From contig JAESQY010000017.1 in NCBI GenBank assembly GCA_016764915.1, positions 1 to 32,256 of the forward strand: a stretch of 32,256 bases of DNA, written 5' to 3'. Position 1 is the first letter of the stretch. Each line of letters opens with the position of its first letter. This document shows positions 23,288 through 32,061 of this stretch, piece after piece. The position numbers and the translations under genes were made by a program. The DNA is from Aliivibrio sp. GTDB lineage: Bacteria > Pseudomonadota > Gammaproteobacteria > Enterobacterales > Vibrionaceae. The notes under the pieces were generated by a model. It did no database searches and was not told the origin of the DNA. It saw only the letters and a list, made by a program, of their open reading frames with translations.

Positions 23288-26200
23288 TTAGCTGAATTCA
23301 ACAGGCTCTTGTTGCCGCTTCTGTTTTTGGTTCATAATCCAGAAGCCGACTTTATGACCCAACATCAATAGACAAGGTGTTAACACTAACGTCAGCACAG
23401 TTGCAAAGGTTAATCCCCCAGCAATTGCCGTCGCCAACTGTGACCACATCTGTGTACTTGGCGCGCCGAACTCGATCTTTTGATTCATTAAGTCGATGTT
23501 CATCTCAAGCACCATCGGCATCAAACCTAGAATAGTGGTTACCGTCGTTAGCATTACAGGCCTGAGGCGTTGCACACCGGTTCGCAAAATCGCCTCTGAC
23601 GTGGCCAGTCCTTGCTCTCTCAGTTTATTAAAAGTATCAATCAGCACTATATTGTTATTCACCACAATACCCGCTAATGCAATCACCCCAATACCTGACA
23701 TTACAATGCCAAATGGTCGATTAAATACCAGTAGGCCACCAAACACACCAACGGTCGAAAACAACACCGCACTTAATATTAAGAACGCTTGGTAAAAGCT
23801 ATTAAACTGAGTCACCAAAATGATCGCCATCGCTGCAAGGGCAACGACAAAGGCCTTCATCAAAAAGGCTTCGGAGTCATTTTGTTCTTCGTTTTGTCCG
23901 CGAATTTTAAACTCTACCGCACCATCCAACCCAAGCTTTTCCAGCGCTTGTTTAATTTTAGGTAACTCAATGCTCAGATTAAAACCTTCAGCCATGTCCG
24001 CTTTCACTTCAATCACTCGGATACCATCAACACGATGAATAGTGTCCTGCTTAGGCACAGCCTTAATACTCGCAAAATTGGTGATGGGCACCATGCCATA
24101 TCGTGTTTTCACTCTGAGTTCATCAAAGCGCCCGATATCTCTTTTGTCATCGGGATAACGAACTAAAATATCCACTTGCTCATCAGCATCATCCGGAAGA
24201 TAGTCACCAATCTTCAATCCATTAGTGACAAACTGAACCGTATTTCCCACTAATGTAGCATCCGCTCCATAACGAGCCGCATCATCACGACGGATATCGA
24301 TCTGCCAATCAATGCCCTCTTTATTGCCAGTATCACTGATGTTGATCAGCGCTGGTGCATTATCTGCCCACTTACGAACTACTTTAATGGCTTGGTTAAG
24401 CTTCGCAGGTATGTCTGAGCTTAGCTCAATCACCAGATCATTTTCACTCGGCGGACCCGATTCAGGCATTTTAAACTCCAGCTCAATGCCCGCAATGTCC
24501 TTCATATCCTCACGCATGTCCGCAATAATATCGACAACTGGACGGCGCAGTTGCCAATCCAAAGGTGTCATCTGGATTTGACCAATCTCATCGTCGCCCC
24601 CCGTTCGCGTATAAATACTCTCAAGCTCTTCATGACCTAAGATTCTCTGCTCGACTTGCGCCATCAGTTTATCTTTTTCGTAAATAGAGAGATCGCCATA
24701 GGATCGAACTTTTAAATTAAAGAAAGGAGGATCAACCTCTGGGAAAAACTCCACTCCAAGCCCTGCTTGTTTATAAGCAAAACCGATACCACCGGACACC
24801 ACAATAGCGGCCAACAAAATCTTCATTGGGTGACGAATAGCAATCGATAAGGTTTTGAAGTAGAGGCGAGTAAACCCCTCCGTTTGACTGTTATCACCTT
24901 GACTCACCGCGTGCAATCGAGCCCGCGTTTTAGGCAACATTTTCTGAGGCTTACCAAAAATACCTCCCAATACGGGAACAAAAAGCAGTGCCATCAGAAG
25001 AGACGCAGACAAGGTCGCTATCATGGTGATTGGCAAGAACTTCATAAACTCGCCCATGATGCCTGGCCAGAACATCAATGGTGCAAACGCAGCTAATGTC
25101 GTTGCCGTTGACGCAGTGATCGGCCATGCCATACGTTGAGCCGCTTCTCGGTAAGCAGTTTTTCTATTCGCTCCTTCATTCATCCGTCGATCAGCATATT
25201 CGGTGACAACAATCGCGCCATCAACCAACATACCTACCGCCATAATGAGTGAGAATAATACCACCACATTGACAGTCAGCCCCGCTATCGACAGCACCAA
25301 CAGTCCGGTCAAGAAAGAACCAGGAATAGAAATCCCCACTAAAAGAGCAGTACGAGCGCCCAAAATAGCCACGATCACAATCACCACCAGCAAAATGGCC
25401 GATAAGATGTTATTTTGAAGATCATTGAGCATGATCTTCACATCTTTAGACTCATCCCAGGTGTAGCTCACTTGCAGGTTATCTGGCCAACTATCAAGCT
25501 GCTGTGCACCATCTAGTACCGCTTTAACTAACTCAACCGTTTCAATGATGTTCTCACCTGCTCGCTTTTTAATATCGAGCACTACGGCAGGTTTACCATT
25601 TAATCGAGCAAAACTGTCGGGATCACGAAACGCTTTACGAACCGTTGCTACATCACCAAAAGTGACCACCTGTTTGCCATCCACCTTAACAGGCAGTTCT
25701 AACACATCTTTTAACGAGTCAAACACCGATGGCACTTTGACCGAGAATCGTCCATACCCCGTATCAACAAAACCTGCCGCAACCACCTTGTTATTCAAAG
25801 CAATAATGTTGTAAATATCACCTTGATCTAAGCCGTAACTCTCCAGCAGCAGAGGATCGACAATGATCTCCACCACATCTTCTCGATCGCCAGCAATATC
25901 GACTTCAAGAACTTGTCGATAACTCTCTAATTTGTCTTTCAATTTACGTGCAATTTTAACGCTGGTTCGCTCGGGAACCGTTCCGTATAACACCACTGAC
26001 AGCACAGGGTTCATCGAGGCAAACGTCACTTCATTTACGGTGGGTTCATCACTCTCAGCGGGAAGTTGAGGTTTTACCAAATCAACCGCATCACGTACAT
26101 CTGACATCGCTTTATCAAGCGGTATACCGACTTCAAACTCAAGAGTAACGGAGGCATGCCCTTCTGAGGCCGTTGCCGTCATCTCTTTCACACCTTCAAT

Positions 26201-26422
26201 GGATCGCAACTCTTGCTCAATCGGACGAACCAACAGTCGTTCTGCATCCTCAGGTGAAATTCCTTGATGACTGACCGACACGTATATCACTGGGATGGTA
26301 ATGTCTGGATTAGACTCTTTTGGAATAGAGATATAAGTAAATACACCCGCGATTAAAATAAGCAGTAATAGAGAGAGCATGGTTCTTGCGCGAGACAATG
26401 CCGCGCTAATTAACGTAAACAT
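23288..26422 (-). CDS. RND-family efflux pump, inner-membrane transporter
   Basis: A 1044-residue proton-driven (or sodium-driven) exporter of the resistance-nodulation-division superfamily. It has the usual duplicated plan: TM1 (about 12-30), a large periplasmic loop, TM2-6, TM7, a second loop and TM8-12. TM4 reads VGMLVDGAIVVTEYADRR and so has a single Asp where AcrB has two. TM10 has GIVVNNNIVLIDT. It is closer to the multidrug-type group than to metal exporters, but the substrate cannot be read from sequence. The start at 26422 (MFTLISAALSRARTML) is chosen because AAGGGG precedes it and TM1 follows at once; a longer frame into the adaptor gene is spurious. It lies 10 bp after the adaptor stop. 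No outer-membrane channel gene is adjacent, so a TolC-like partner is presumably encoded elsewhere. Confidence 0.94.
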   Translation of the reverse strand: MFTLISAALSRARTMLSLLLLILIAGVFTYISIPKESNPDITIPVIYVSVSHQGISPEDAERLLVRPIEQELRSIEGVKEMTATASEGHASVTLEFEVGIPLDKAMSDVRDAVDLVKPQLPAESDEPTVNEVTFASMNPVLSVVLYGTVPERTSVKIARKLKDKLESYRQVLEVDIAGDREDVVEIIVDPLLLESYGLDQGDIYNIIALNNKVVAAGFVDTGYGRFSVKVPSVFDSLKDVLELPVKVDGKQVVTFGDVATVRKAFRDPDSFARLNGKPAVVLDIKKRAGENIIETVELVKAVLDGAQQLDSWPDNLQVSYTWDESKDVKIMLNDLQNNILSAILLVVIVIVAILGARTALLVGISIPGSFLTGLLVLSIAGLTVNVVVLFSLIMAVGMLVDGAIVVTEYADRRMNEGANRKTAYREAAQRMAWPITASTATTLAAFAPLMFWPGIMGEFMKFLPITMIATLSASLLMALLFVPVLGGIFGKPQKMLPKTRARLHAVSQGDNSQTEGFTRLYFKTLSIAIRHPMKILLAAIVVSGGIGFAYKQAGLGVEFFPEVDPPFFNLKVRSYGDLSIYEKDKLMAQVEQRILGHEELESIYTRTGGDDEIGQIQMTPLDWQLRRPVVDIIADMREDMKDIAGIELEFKMPESGPPSENDLVIELSSDIPAKLNQAIKVVRKWADNAPALINISDTGNKEGIDWQIDIRRDDAARYGADATLVGNTVQFVTNGLKIGDYLPDDADEQVDILVRYPDDKRDIGRFDELRVKTRYGMVPITNFASIKAVPKQDTIHRVDGIRVIEVKADMAEGFNLSIELPKIKQALEKLGLDGAVEFKIRGQNEEQNDSEAFLMKAFVVALAAMAIILVTQFNSFYQAFLILSAVLFSTVGVFGGLLVFNRPFGIVMSGIGVIALAGIVVNNNIVLIDTFNKLREQGLATSEAILRTGVQRLRPVMLTTVTTILGLMPMVLEMNIDLMNQKIEFGAPSTQMWSQLATAIAGGLTFATVLTLVLTPCLLMLGHKVGFWIMNQKQKRQQEPVEFS

Positions 26423-26432
26423 CCTGTTCCCC

Positions 26433-27551
26433 TTACTCTGCGTTGTTACTATTTCGAATCGCATTAACACCATCACCGTCGCGCACAAACCCTTGGCCAA
26501 CCGTAATAATATCAACTTGCTCTCCAAGGCCGGAGAGCCACACACCATCATCTTCAGCTTTAACCAGTTTTATCGGCACAAACTTAACACGGTCAGAATT
26601 GTCTTTTCCAAGTTTGACAACGGTTTTAACGCCTAAGTTTCCATCTGCATCCAATGCTAACATTGCAGGGGTCACTTTTACGGCCAGAATTTGCTCTAAG
26701 TTGAGATCAACCTCAGCACTTATTCCAGCTGCCATCATCTGTTTTGGATTTGGTATTTCAACTTCGATCGGAAAGGTGTTGGTGGTTGGGGAGGAGACTC
26801 TAGAGATATAACGGAGTTTGCCTTCTACCACTGACTTATTCATAAAAGAGATGCTGGCACTCTGTTTAAGTTTTAACATCGATATGTGTTTCTCGCTGAT
26901 GTCAGCTTGGATCACCAGAGGGTCAAGATCGACGATATTGGCAATCGGATCACCTTTAGAGACAAAATCGCCGACTTCAACATACAGTAACTCCACCACA
27001 CCAGAAAATGGAGCAACGACAGTGGTATTTTTTAGCATTAATTGAGAGTATTTAACTCTGGCCTTCGCTTCCGCCAATCCTGCATGCGCTTTACTCAGCG
27101 CCACCTCACCTGATAGACCTTTACTGCGCAGTGATTTGGCTGCTTTATACTCTTTCTCTTTAACTGACAATATCGCTTTGGTTTGAATAAGCTGTAAGAC
27201 TAAATCCGCTTTATCCAGCTGAACCAAAGGCGTGCCTTTATCAACATTGCTGCCTTTTTTAACTAAAATCTTCTCAACTTGCGCTGCAATTTGAGCCCCT
27301 AGAGTTGCTTCTCTGTCAGGCGCAGTACGGCCGTATAAAGAGATAGTACGCTCGGTTAATTCAGCTTTAAAAGTAGTCACCACGACTTTAGCAAAAGGCA
27401 GAGTCTGTTCTGATGCTTTTTCCACAGGCGCATCTTCTGCTTTTGGCTTACCCAAAGTTAACCAGAAAGTCAGAACTCCGAACAGTACAGCGGAGAGAAT
27501 CCAAGGGCGGTGAGAGAAGAAGGAGAAAATAGTGTGTCGACTGGTAACCAT
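26433..27551 (-). CDS. RND efflux periplasmic adaptor (membrane fusion protein)
   Basis: A 372-residue HlyD/AcrA-type adaptor that links the pump to an outer-membrane channel. An N-terminal membrane helix (about 16-34) anchors it; there is no lipobox. Then come a first lipoyl half (residues about 85-110, GSNVDKGTPLVQLDKADL), an alpha-helical hairpin (about 110-160), a second lipoyl half (VVAPFSGVVELLYVEVGDFVSKGDP) split here for brevity as VVAPFSG and GDFVSKGDP, a beta-barrel (about 200-280) and a C-terminal membrane-proximal domain. The ATG at 27551 follows AAGGA. It is the first gene of the two-gene pump operon and has a good sigma-70 promoter at 27655-27683. Confidence 0.93.
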   Translation of the reverse strand: MVTSRHTIFSFFSHRPWILSAVLFGVLTFWLTLGKPKAEDAPVEKASEQTLPFAKVVVTTFKAELTERTISLYGRTAPDREATLGAQIAAQVEKILVKKGSNVDKGTPLVQLDKADLVLQLIQTKAILSVKEKEYKAAKSLRSKGLSGEVALSKAHAGLAEAKARVKYSQLMLKNTTVVAPFSGVVELLYVEVGDFVSKGDPIANIVDLDPLVIQADISEKHISMLKLKQSASISFMNKSVVEGKLRYISRVSSPTTNTFPIEVEIPNPKQMMAAGISAEVDLNLEQILAVKVTPAMLALDADGNLGVKTVVKLGKDNSDRVKFVPIKLVKAEDDGVWLSGLGEQVDIITVGQGFVRDGDGVNAIRNSNNAE

Positions 27552-27654
27552 AGCATCAATCCTTATTGCATAGGATAGTATTGCCGTTTATCCGCCTCGT
27601 TATTTAACGTAGCCCGAATAAACAATAATATTTATATAGAGAAAAAGTTTGTCT

Positions 27655-27683
27655 ATTAGAAATAATTATGGTTACTAAGTCAA
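27655..27683 (-). promoter_or_regulatory. Candidate sigma-70 promoter of the RND pump operon
   Basis: On the minus strand TTGACT (27683-27678) and TCTAAT (27660-27655) are separated by exactly 17 bp. The leader to the adaptor ATG would be about 97 nt. No clear operator is seen, and no regulator gene is adjacent. Confidence 0.6.
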
Positions 27684-27707
27684 CAAAAATGACGTTTTGT
27701 CAAAAAA

Positions 27708-28049
27708 TTAAACGCTGAAGGATGCTCCACAACCACAAGTCGTTGTTGCATTTGGATTATTCACAAAGAAACGAGAACCTTCAAGCCCCTCGGTATAATC
27801 AACAACACCACCCATTAGATATTGTAAGCTCATTGGATCAACCACTAAGGTAACTCCATCATTCTCTAGTGTCATGTCGCCTTCATTCACTTTTTCATCA
27901 AATGTAAATCCGTACTGAAAACCACTACAACCACCACCCGTGATATAAACTCGTAATTTTAGTTCTGGATTTTCTTCTTCAGCAATTAATGTTTTTACTT
28001 TAGCTGCAGCTACGTCTGAAAACGTTAATGGTACAGGTATATCGCTCAT
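27708..28049 (-). CDS. erpA: Iron-sulfur cluster insertion protein ErpA
   Basis: An A-type carrier that receives Fe-S clusters from the scaffold machinery and delivers them to targets such as IspG/IspH and respiratory enzymes. The protein has 113 residues (E. coli 114) with the three cluster-binding cysteines Cys41 (GGGCSGF), Cys105 and Cys107 (TCGCG). The QYGFTFDE segment after the first cysteine distinguishes ErpA from IscA and SufA. The start at 28049 has AGAGGT upstream. Transcribed toward the RND pump operon, which has its own promoter, and divergent from hemL. Its promoter overlaps an IscR-type site, so repression by holo-IscR when clusters are plentiful is expected. Confidence 0.97.
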   Translation of the reverse strand: MSDIPVPLTFSDVAAAKVKTLIAEEENPELKLRVYITGGGCSGFQYGFTFDEKVNEGDMTLENDGVTLVVDPMSLQYLMGGVVDYTEGLEGSRFFVNNPNATTTCGCGASFSV

Positions 28050-28093
28050 TGAAACCTCTTAATAATGGCGTCTTGTTTAACACTCTGTCGGCG

Positions 28094-28122
28094 ATTATCT
28101 AATACCTGACTGAATCGTTCAA
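28094..28122 (-). promoter_or_regulatory. Sigma-70 promoter of erpA
   Basis: On the minus strand TTGAAC (28122-28117) and GATAAT (28099-28094) with an exact 17-bp spacer. Transcription would start near 28087, giving a leader of about 38 nt. Confidence 0.7.
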
Positions 28123-28126
28123 GTAT
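28102..28126. promoter_or_regulatory. IscR type 1 binding site overlapping the erpA promoter
   Basis: This 25-bp element begins ATACCTGACT and ends TTCAAGTAT. It matches the published IscR type 1 consensus, as I recall it, at 23 of 25 positions, with the two mismatches in the second half-site. It covers the -35 box and most of the spacer of the erpA promoter, the arrangement expected for repression by [2Fe-2S]-IscR. erpA is a known IscR target in E. coli. Confidence 0.8.
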
Positions 28127-28325
28127 TCACCGCGAATTGCTCAATTTACTTTGTATTTTACTGAAAATGAGCTTCATTTAAGAATATCAGAATCAAATTT
28201 TAAACATAAACTCTATATACATCTCATAAAATTGAGTTTGTCGGCCTCTGATCAAGATTTTCACTTCGATTTATGTACAATAGCCCCCTTATTGGTCCCA
28301 CTTAGTAATTTTAGAGGATAAAGTA

Positions 28326-29630
28326 ATGACCAAATCTGCAGATCTATTTGCAAAAGCTCAAAAAGTAATACCTGGTGGAGTTAACTCTCCAGTACGTGCT
28401 TTTGCCGGGGTTGGTGGCTCACCACTATTTATCGATCGCGCTGACGGTCCCCTAATATTTGATGCTGATGGAAAAGCTTATATCGATTATGTGGGTTCTT
28501 GGGGGCCGATGATACTTGGCCATAACCATGTCGCTATTCGAGATGCCGTGATTCATGCCGCTCAACGTGGTTTGAGCTTTGGCGCGCCAACAGAAGGCGA
28601 AATCGACATGGCTGAACTTATTTCTGAACTTGTCCCATCAATGGAACAGGTTCGTATGGTCAGTTCTGGTACAGAAGCAACCATGAGTGCTATCCGATTA
28701 GCTCGTGGATTTACTGGCCGAGATAAAATATTAAAATTTGAAGGTTGTTATCACGGACATGCTGATAGCTTATTAGTAAAAGCGGGATCCGGTGCGTTAA
28801 CTCTAGGTCAACCAAGCTCTCCTGGTGTTCCTGCCGATTTTGCCAAACATACGTTAACGGCAACGTTTAATGATCTAGAGTCTGTTCGTCAACTGTTCGC
28901 TGAGTTTAAAGGTGAGATCTCTTGCATCATTGTTGAACCTGTTGCTGGCAACATGAACTGCATACCACCAGTGGATGGTTTCCACGAAGGTCTGCGTGAA
29001 GTTTGTGATAACGAAGGCGCACTGCTTATTTTTGATGAAGTGATGACGGGATTTCGAGTAGCTCAAAACTGTGCTCAAGGTTACTACAATATCAAACCTG
29101 ACCTGACTACGTTAGGCAAAGTAATCGGCGGCGGCATGCCTGTCGGCGCATTTGGTGGTCGCAGAGATGTCATGCAATTTATTGCACCAACTGGTCCTGT
29201 TTATCAAGCGGGTACTCTGTCTGGTAACCCTGTCACTATGGCTGCAGGTTTTGCTTGTCTGACAGTGTTAACGGAAGCAGGTAATGAAAAGCGTTTAGCG
29301 AATAAAACAGCTGAGTTAGCAAATGGCTTAAAAGATCTTGCTGATCAATACCAAGTTCCGCTGGTGGTTAACTATGTTGGTGGTATGTTCGGTTTCTTCT
29401 TTACCGATCAAGAGAGTGTCACCAGTTTTGCAGATGTTGGTCGCTGCGATATTGAACGCTTTAAACAGTTCTTTAATCTGATGCTGAAGTTTGGTGTATA
29501 CCTTGCGCCATCGGCTTATGAGGCTGGGTTCTTATCGCTAGCACATGGCAGCAAAGAAATTGCAGCTACCTTAGAAGCAGCTGAACGTAGTTTTGCTATC
29601 ATTGCACAAGAAGCAGCTGAACAAGCGTAA
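28326..29630 (+). CDS. hemL: Glutamate-1-semialdehyde 2,1-aminomutase
   Basis: The PLP enzyme that converts glutamate-1-semialdehyde to 5-aminolevulinate, the first dedicated precursor of heme and siroheme (and, where made, B12). The protein has 434 residues. It starts with the [12 protein letters not shown] signature of the family. The PLP lysine is Lys265 in [17 protein letters not shown], and DEVMTGFR provides the Asp that binds the pyridine nitrogen. The mobile gating loop around [10 protein letters not shown] is intact. The ATG at 28326 follows GAGGAT. A possible -10 box, TACAAT, is at 28276-28281 without a clear -35. It is a single-gene unit with its own terminator. Confidence 0.97.
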   Translation: MTKSADLFAKAQKVIPGGVNSPVRAFAGVGGSPLFIDRADGPLIFDADGKAYIDYVGSWGPMILGHNHVAIRDAVIHAAQRGLSFGAPTEGEIDMAELISELVPSMEQVRMVSSGTEATMSAIRLARGFTGRDKILKFEGCYHGHADSLLVKAGSGALTLGQPSSPGVPADFAKHTLTATFNDLESVRQLFAEFKGEISCIIVEPVAGNMNCIPPVDGFHEGLREVCDNEGALLIFDEVMTGFRVAQNCAQGYYNIKPDLTTLGKVIGGGMPVGAFGGRRDVMQFIAPTGPVYQAGTLSGNPVTMAAGFACLTVLTEAGNEKRLANKTAELANGLKDLADQYQVPLVVNYVGGMFGFFFTDQESVTSFADVGRCDIERFKQFFNLMLKFGVYLAPSAYEAGFLSLAHGSKEIAATLEAAERSFAIIAQEAAEQA

Positions 29631-29648
29631 AGCCCTCAGTACCAAATT

Positions 29649-29678
29649 AAAAATGCCTGCACTGCGTCAGGCATTTTT
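29649..29678 (+). terminator. Rho-independent terminator of hemL
   Basis: A perfect 11-bp stem AAAAATGCCTG / CAGGCATTTTT (29649-29659 and 29668-29678) with an 8-nt loop, 18 bp after the hemL stop. Confidence 0.92.
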
Positions 29679-29734
29679 ATTGCCAATTAATCACTCTTAT
29701 TTTCACAACAGCCCGTAAATTCCTCCTTAATAAG

Positions 29735-29762
29735 TTGCTAATTCTGAGCATAATTATATAAA
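29735..29762 (+). promoter_or_regulatory. Candidate promoter of the AI-2E-family gene
   Basis: TTGCTA (29735-29740) and TATAAA (29757-29762) with a 16-bp spacer, about 47 bp before the predicted start codon. Confidence 0.45.
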
Positions 29763-29808
29763 CTACTGACAAATAAAAGATCTTTTACTGAATAATTAAG
29801 GAATCACT

Positions 29809-30894
29809 TTGCCAAAATCAGCCAAAATGACCTCCCGTCACTGGATGTTAATCATCTCTTTAATGATCGCTGCTTATGCGTGTTACTTACTTATAGAGCC
29901 CTATTTAAACCCGATCATTATCGCCTTTATTATCTCTTTGCTGTTTGCCCCCTTGCACAATATTATTGAGCATAAACTAAAAAACAGCCCCAATACTTCA
30001 GCAGTTATATCTTGTACCTTGCTGACTTTTATCATCGCTATCCCACTCTTTTTTGTTTTTGCTGCCATTGTTCAGCAAGGGTCCACTTTTTCAAAAGATA
30101 CTTACGATTGGGTAACCCATGGCGGCATTCAAGAGGTTTTTAATCATCCTCTTGCATCACAAGCTATCCACCTTCTTAATGAATGGCTGCCTTTTGATAA
30201 AATAGACCCTCAAGAGATCACTCAAAAAATAGCCCAATTAGCCTCTCAATTCGGTTCTACATTGGTCGGAATGAGTGCCAAAATTCTGGGTGACGCCACC
30301 AGCTTTATAATGAGTTTTTTCTTAATGCTCTTTGTATTGTTTTTCTTTTTACGTGATCAAGACAAAATTTTCACCGCATTTCGCCATGTTTTACCACTAT
30401 CACGCACCCAGGAAGATCAACTGCTTGATGAAGTTGAGCAAGTGGCAAAATCGGCCGTATTAGGCTCTTTTTTAACCGCAATTGCACAGGGTTTAGCCGG
30501 TGGTTTTGCCATGTGGTTAGCCGGTTTCCCCGGACTTTTCTGGGGCACGATGATGGGGTTTGCTTCTTTCATTCCTTTGGTTGGTACTGCGCTGATCTGG
30601 ATACCCGCCGCACTCTACTTACTATTAACCAATCAATGGGAGTGGGCACTGTTTCTATCCATTTGGGGCGTTGTTGTTGTTGGCTCAATTGATAACATCG
30701 TTCGGCCACTACTCATGCAGGGAAATTCAGGCATGAACACTCTGTTGATCTTCTTCTCTCTGCTTGGCGGGATACAGCTGTTTGGATTAATCGGCCTCAT
30801 TTATGGGCCAATTATTTTTGCAGTCACTTTAGTGCTATTTAACCTTTACGAAATTGAGTTTAAAACCTTCTTAGACGATCAAGACAACAGCTAG
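29809..30894 (+). CDS. AI-2E / PerM-family membrane protein
   Basis: A 361-residue polytopic inner-membrane protein of the AI-2E transporter (PF01594) family, related to YdiK, PerM and TqsA. Two N-terminal helices (about 11-50), a third near 65-85, a long soluble stretch (about 90-155) and a cluster of four to five C-terminal helices give the family layout. The conserved end includes GSIDNIVRPLLMQG and LIGLIYGPIIFA. The family includes an autoinducer-2 exporter and Na+/H+ or permease-like members, so the substrate is not predictable. The best-supported start is TTG at 29809, with AAGGA six bases upstream; an ATG six codons later (29827) lacks a ribosome binding site. Confidence 0.88.
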   Translation: MPKSAKMTSRHWMLIISLMIAAYACYLLIEPYLNPIIIAFIISLLFAPLHNIIEHKLKNSPNTSAVISCTLLTFIIAIPLFFVFAAIVQQGSTFSKDTYDWVTHGGIQEVFNHPLASQAIHLLNEWLPFDKIDPQEITQKIAQLASQFGSTLVGMSAKILGDATSFIMSFFLMLFVLFFFLRDQDKIFTAFRHVLPLSRTQEDQLLDEVEQVAKSAVLGSFLTAIAQGLAGGFAMWLAGFPGLFWGTMMGFASFIPLVGTALIWIPAALYLLLTNQWEWALFLSIWGVVVVGSIDNIVRPLLMQGNSGMNTLLIFFSLLGGIQLFGLIGLIYGPIIFAVTLVLFNLYEIEFKTFLDDQDNS

Positions 30895-30914
30895 AGATTA
30901 ACGCCCTTCAACAT

Positions 30915-30940
30915 GATGACTGACCAATAGGTTAGTCATC
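30915..30940 (+). terminator. Possible terminator after the AI-2E-family gene
   Basis: An 11-bp stem GATGACTGACC / GGTTAGTCATC with one G-U pair and loop AATA. The T tract that follows is weak (TCCTGTTTTGG), so termination may be partial. Confidence 0.55.
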
Positions 30941-30951
30941 TCCTGTTTTGG

Positions 30952-30980
30952 TTTAACCTGCTACCGCTTTGTGGGACAAT
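30952..30980 (+). promoter_or_regulatory. Candidate promoter of the rsmC-derived gene
   Basis: TTTAAC (30952-30957) and GACAAT (30975-30980) with an exact 17-bp spacer, 33 bp before the start codon. The hexamers are only moderate matches. Confidence 0.4.
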
Positions 30981-31013
30981 CCCTGCATATTTAGCCATAT
31001 TAAAGAGATGCCA

Positions 31014-32039
31014 ATGATATTTTCCGCCCCTAGTCAGATTGCACTACGTCAAATTGAATATTTTGCCGACAAACACGTGCTGGTAGCTGGAGAGCTTAAA
31101 GATGACTTCCCATCTGAATTAGTTAATCATTGCGCTTCTGTCTCAGTTTTTACCACCAATTATGGTTACTTTAATTCCCAGAAAGATTCTAAACATATTC
31201 GAACCTATTTTGGTGCCGAACTCACCCAAGCATCCGATGCCAATTTGATCTTACTCTACTGGCCTAAAGCCAAAGCTGAAGCCGATTTTTTACTGACCAT
31301 GTTGCTAGCAAAACTAGGTAAAGGCACCGAAATCTGTGTGGTTGGAGAAAACCGCAGTGGCGTAAAAAGCATTGAGAAGATGTTTGCCCCTTTTGGTCCA
31401 ATAACCAAATATGATTCAGCACGCCATTGTAGCTTCTACTGGGGGCAATGCACCCAAGAAGCGCCGAGTTTTGAACTAGATAGTTACTTTAAAAGCTATG
31501 TGGTTACTGTCGCCGACCAAGAGATCCAAGTACGCAGTCTACCTGGCGTATTCAGTCATGGTGAGTTTGATAAAGGCAGTCAACTGCTGGTAGACACCCT
31601 ACCAACGCTAAAGGGAAAAGTACTCGATTTTGGTTGCGGTGCAGGGGTGTTAGGTTCAGTAATGAAAATACTTAACCCGAATATTGAGATTAACATGTGT
31701 GATATCAGCGCGCTTGCCATTGCCTCTTCAGAAGCGACGTTAAAAGCCAATAATCTACAAGGTCATGTCTTTGTAACCGATGTCTACTCAAACACTGACA
31801 ACAACTACCACTTTATAATAGAGTTAACCGACCCCGCAACTTTGTCACCCATGACCAAACAGCTGGTATTCAACTCAGATGACCTAAAAGGCCTACCCTC
31901 CAAAACCGAAGGCATTGCCATGCTGAATGACAAAACTTTATTGCTGGTCAATGACAATGATTTTGGCATTGATGGTAAAGCGGTCTCAATGGTGAAACTC
32001 AGTTTTCCAACCAAGGTCATTGACTACCGCACCAACTGA
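31014..32039 (+). CDS. rsmC: Chimeric gene: RsmC N-terminal part fused to an esterase-like phytase C-terminus
   Basis: RsmC normally methylates G1207 of 16S rRNA. Residues 1-269 follow E. coli RsmC: N-terminal domain ([27 protein letters not shown]), linker [18 protein letters not shown], and the first half of the SAM fold with motif [12 protein letters not shown] and the ATLKANN stretch. At the strand ending YHFII, where RsmC continues with the catalytic N-P-P-F-H motif, the sequence switches to [13 protein letters not shown]. It ends with [12 protein letters not shown], a pattern typical of the C-terminus of esterase-like phytase-family proteins. The fusion is in frame and totals 341 residues, by coincidence close to normal RsmC (343). 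Without the catalytic motif and last strands it is probably inactive. The start at 31014 has AAAGAG upstream. Confidence 0.85.
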   Translation: MIFSAPSQIALRQIEYFADKHVLVAGELKDDFPSELVNHCASVSVFTTNYGYFNSQKDSKHIRTYFGAELTQASDANLILLYWPKAKAEADFLLTMLLAKLGKGTEICVVGENRSGVKSIEKMFAPFGPITKYDSARHCSFYWGQCTQEAPSFELDSYFKSYVVTVADQEIQVRSLPGVFSHGEFDKGSQLLVDTLPTLKGKVLDFGCGAGVLGSVMKILNPNIEINMCDISALAIASSEATLKANNLQGHVFVTDVYSNTDNNYHFIIELTDPATLSPMTKQLVFNSDDLKGLPSKTEGIAMLNDKTLLLVNDNDFGIDGKAVSMVKLSFPTKVIDYRTN

Positions 32040-32061
32040 TAAATAATAAAAAAGTCTAGTA

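Noticed and set aside
23496..26636. Several open frames opposite the RND pump and adaptor genes, and others opposite or inside gltB1 and gltB2
   Set aside because: They lack ribosome binding sites and recognisable products, and they mirror the codon structure of the real genes on the other strand.
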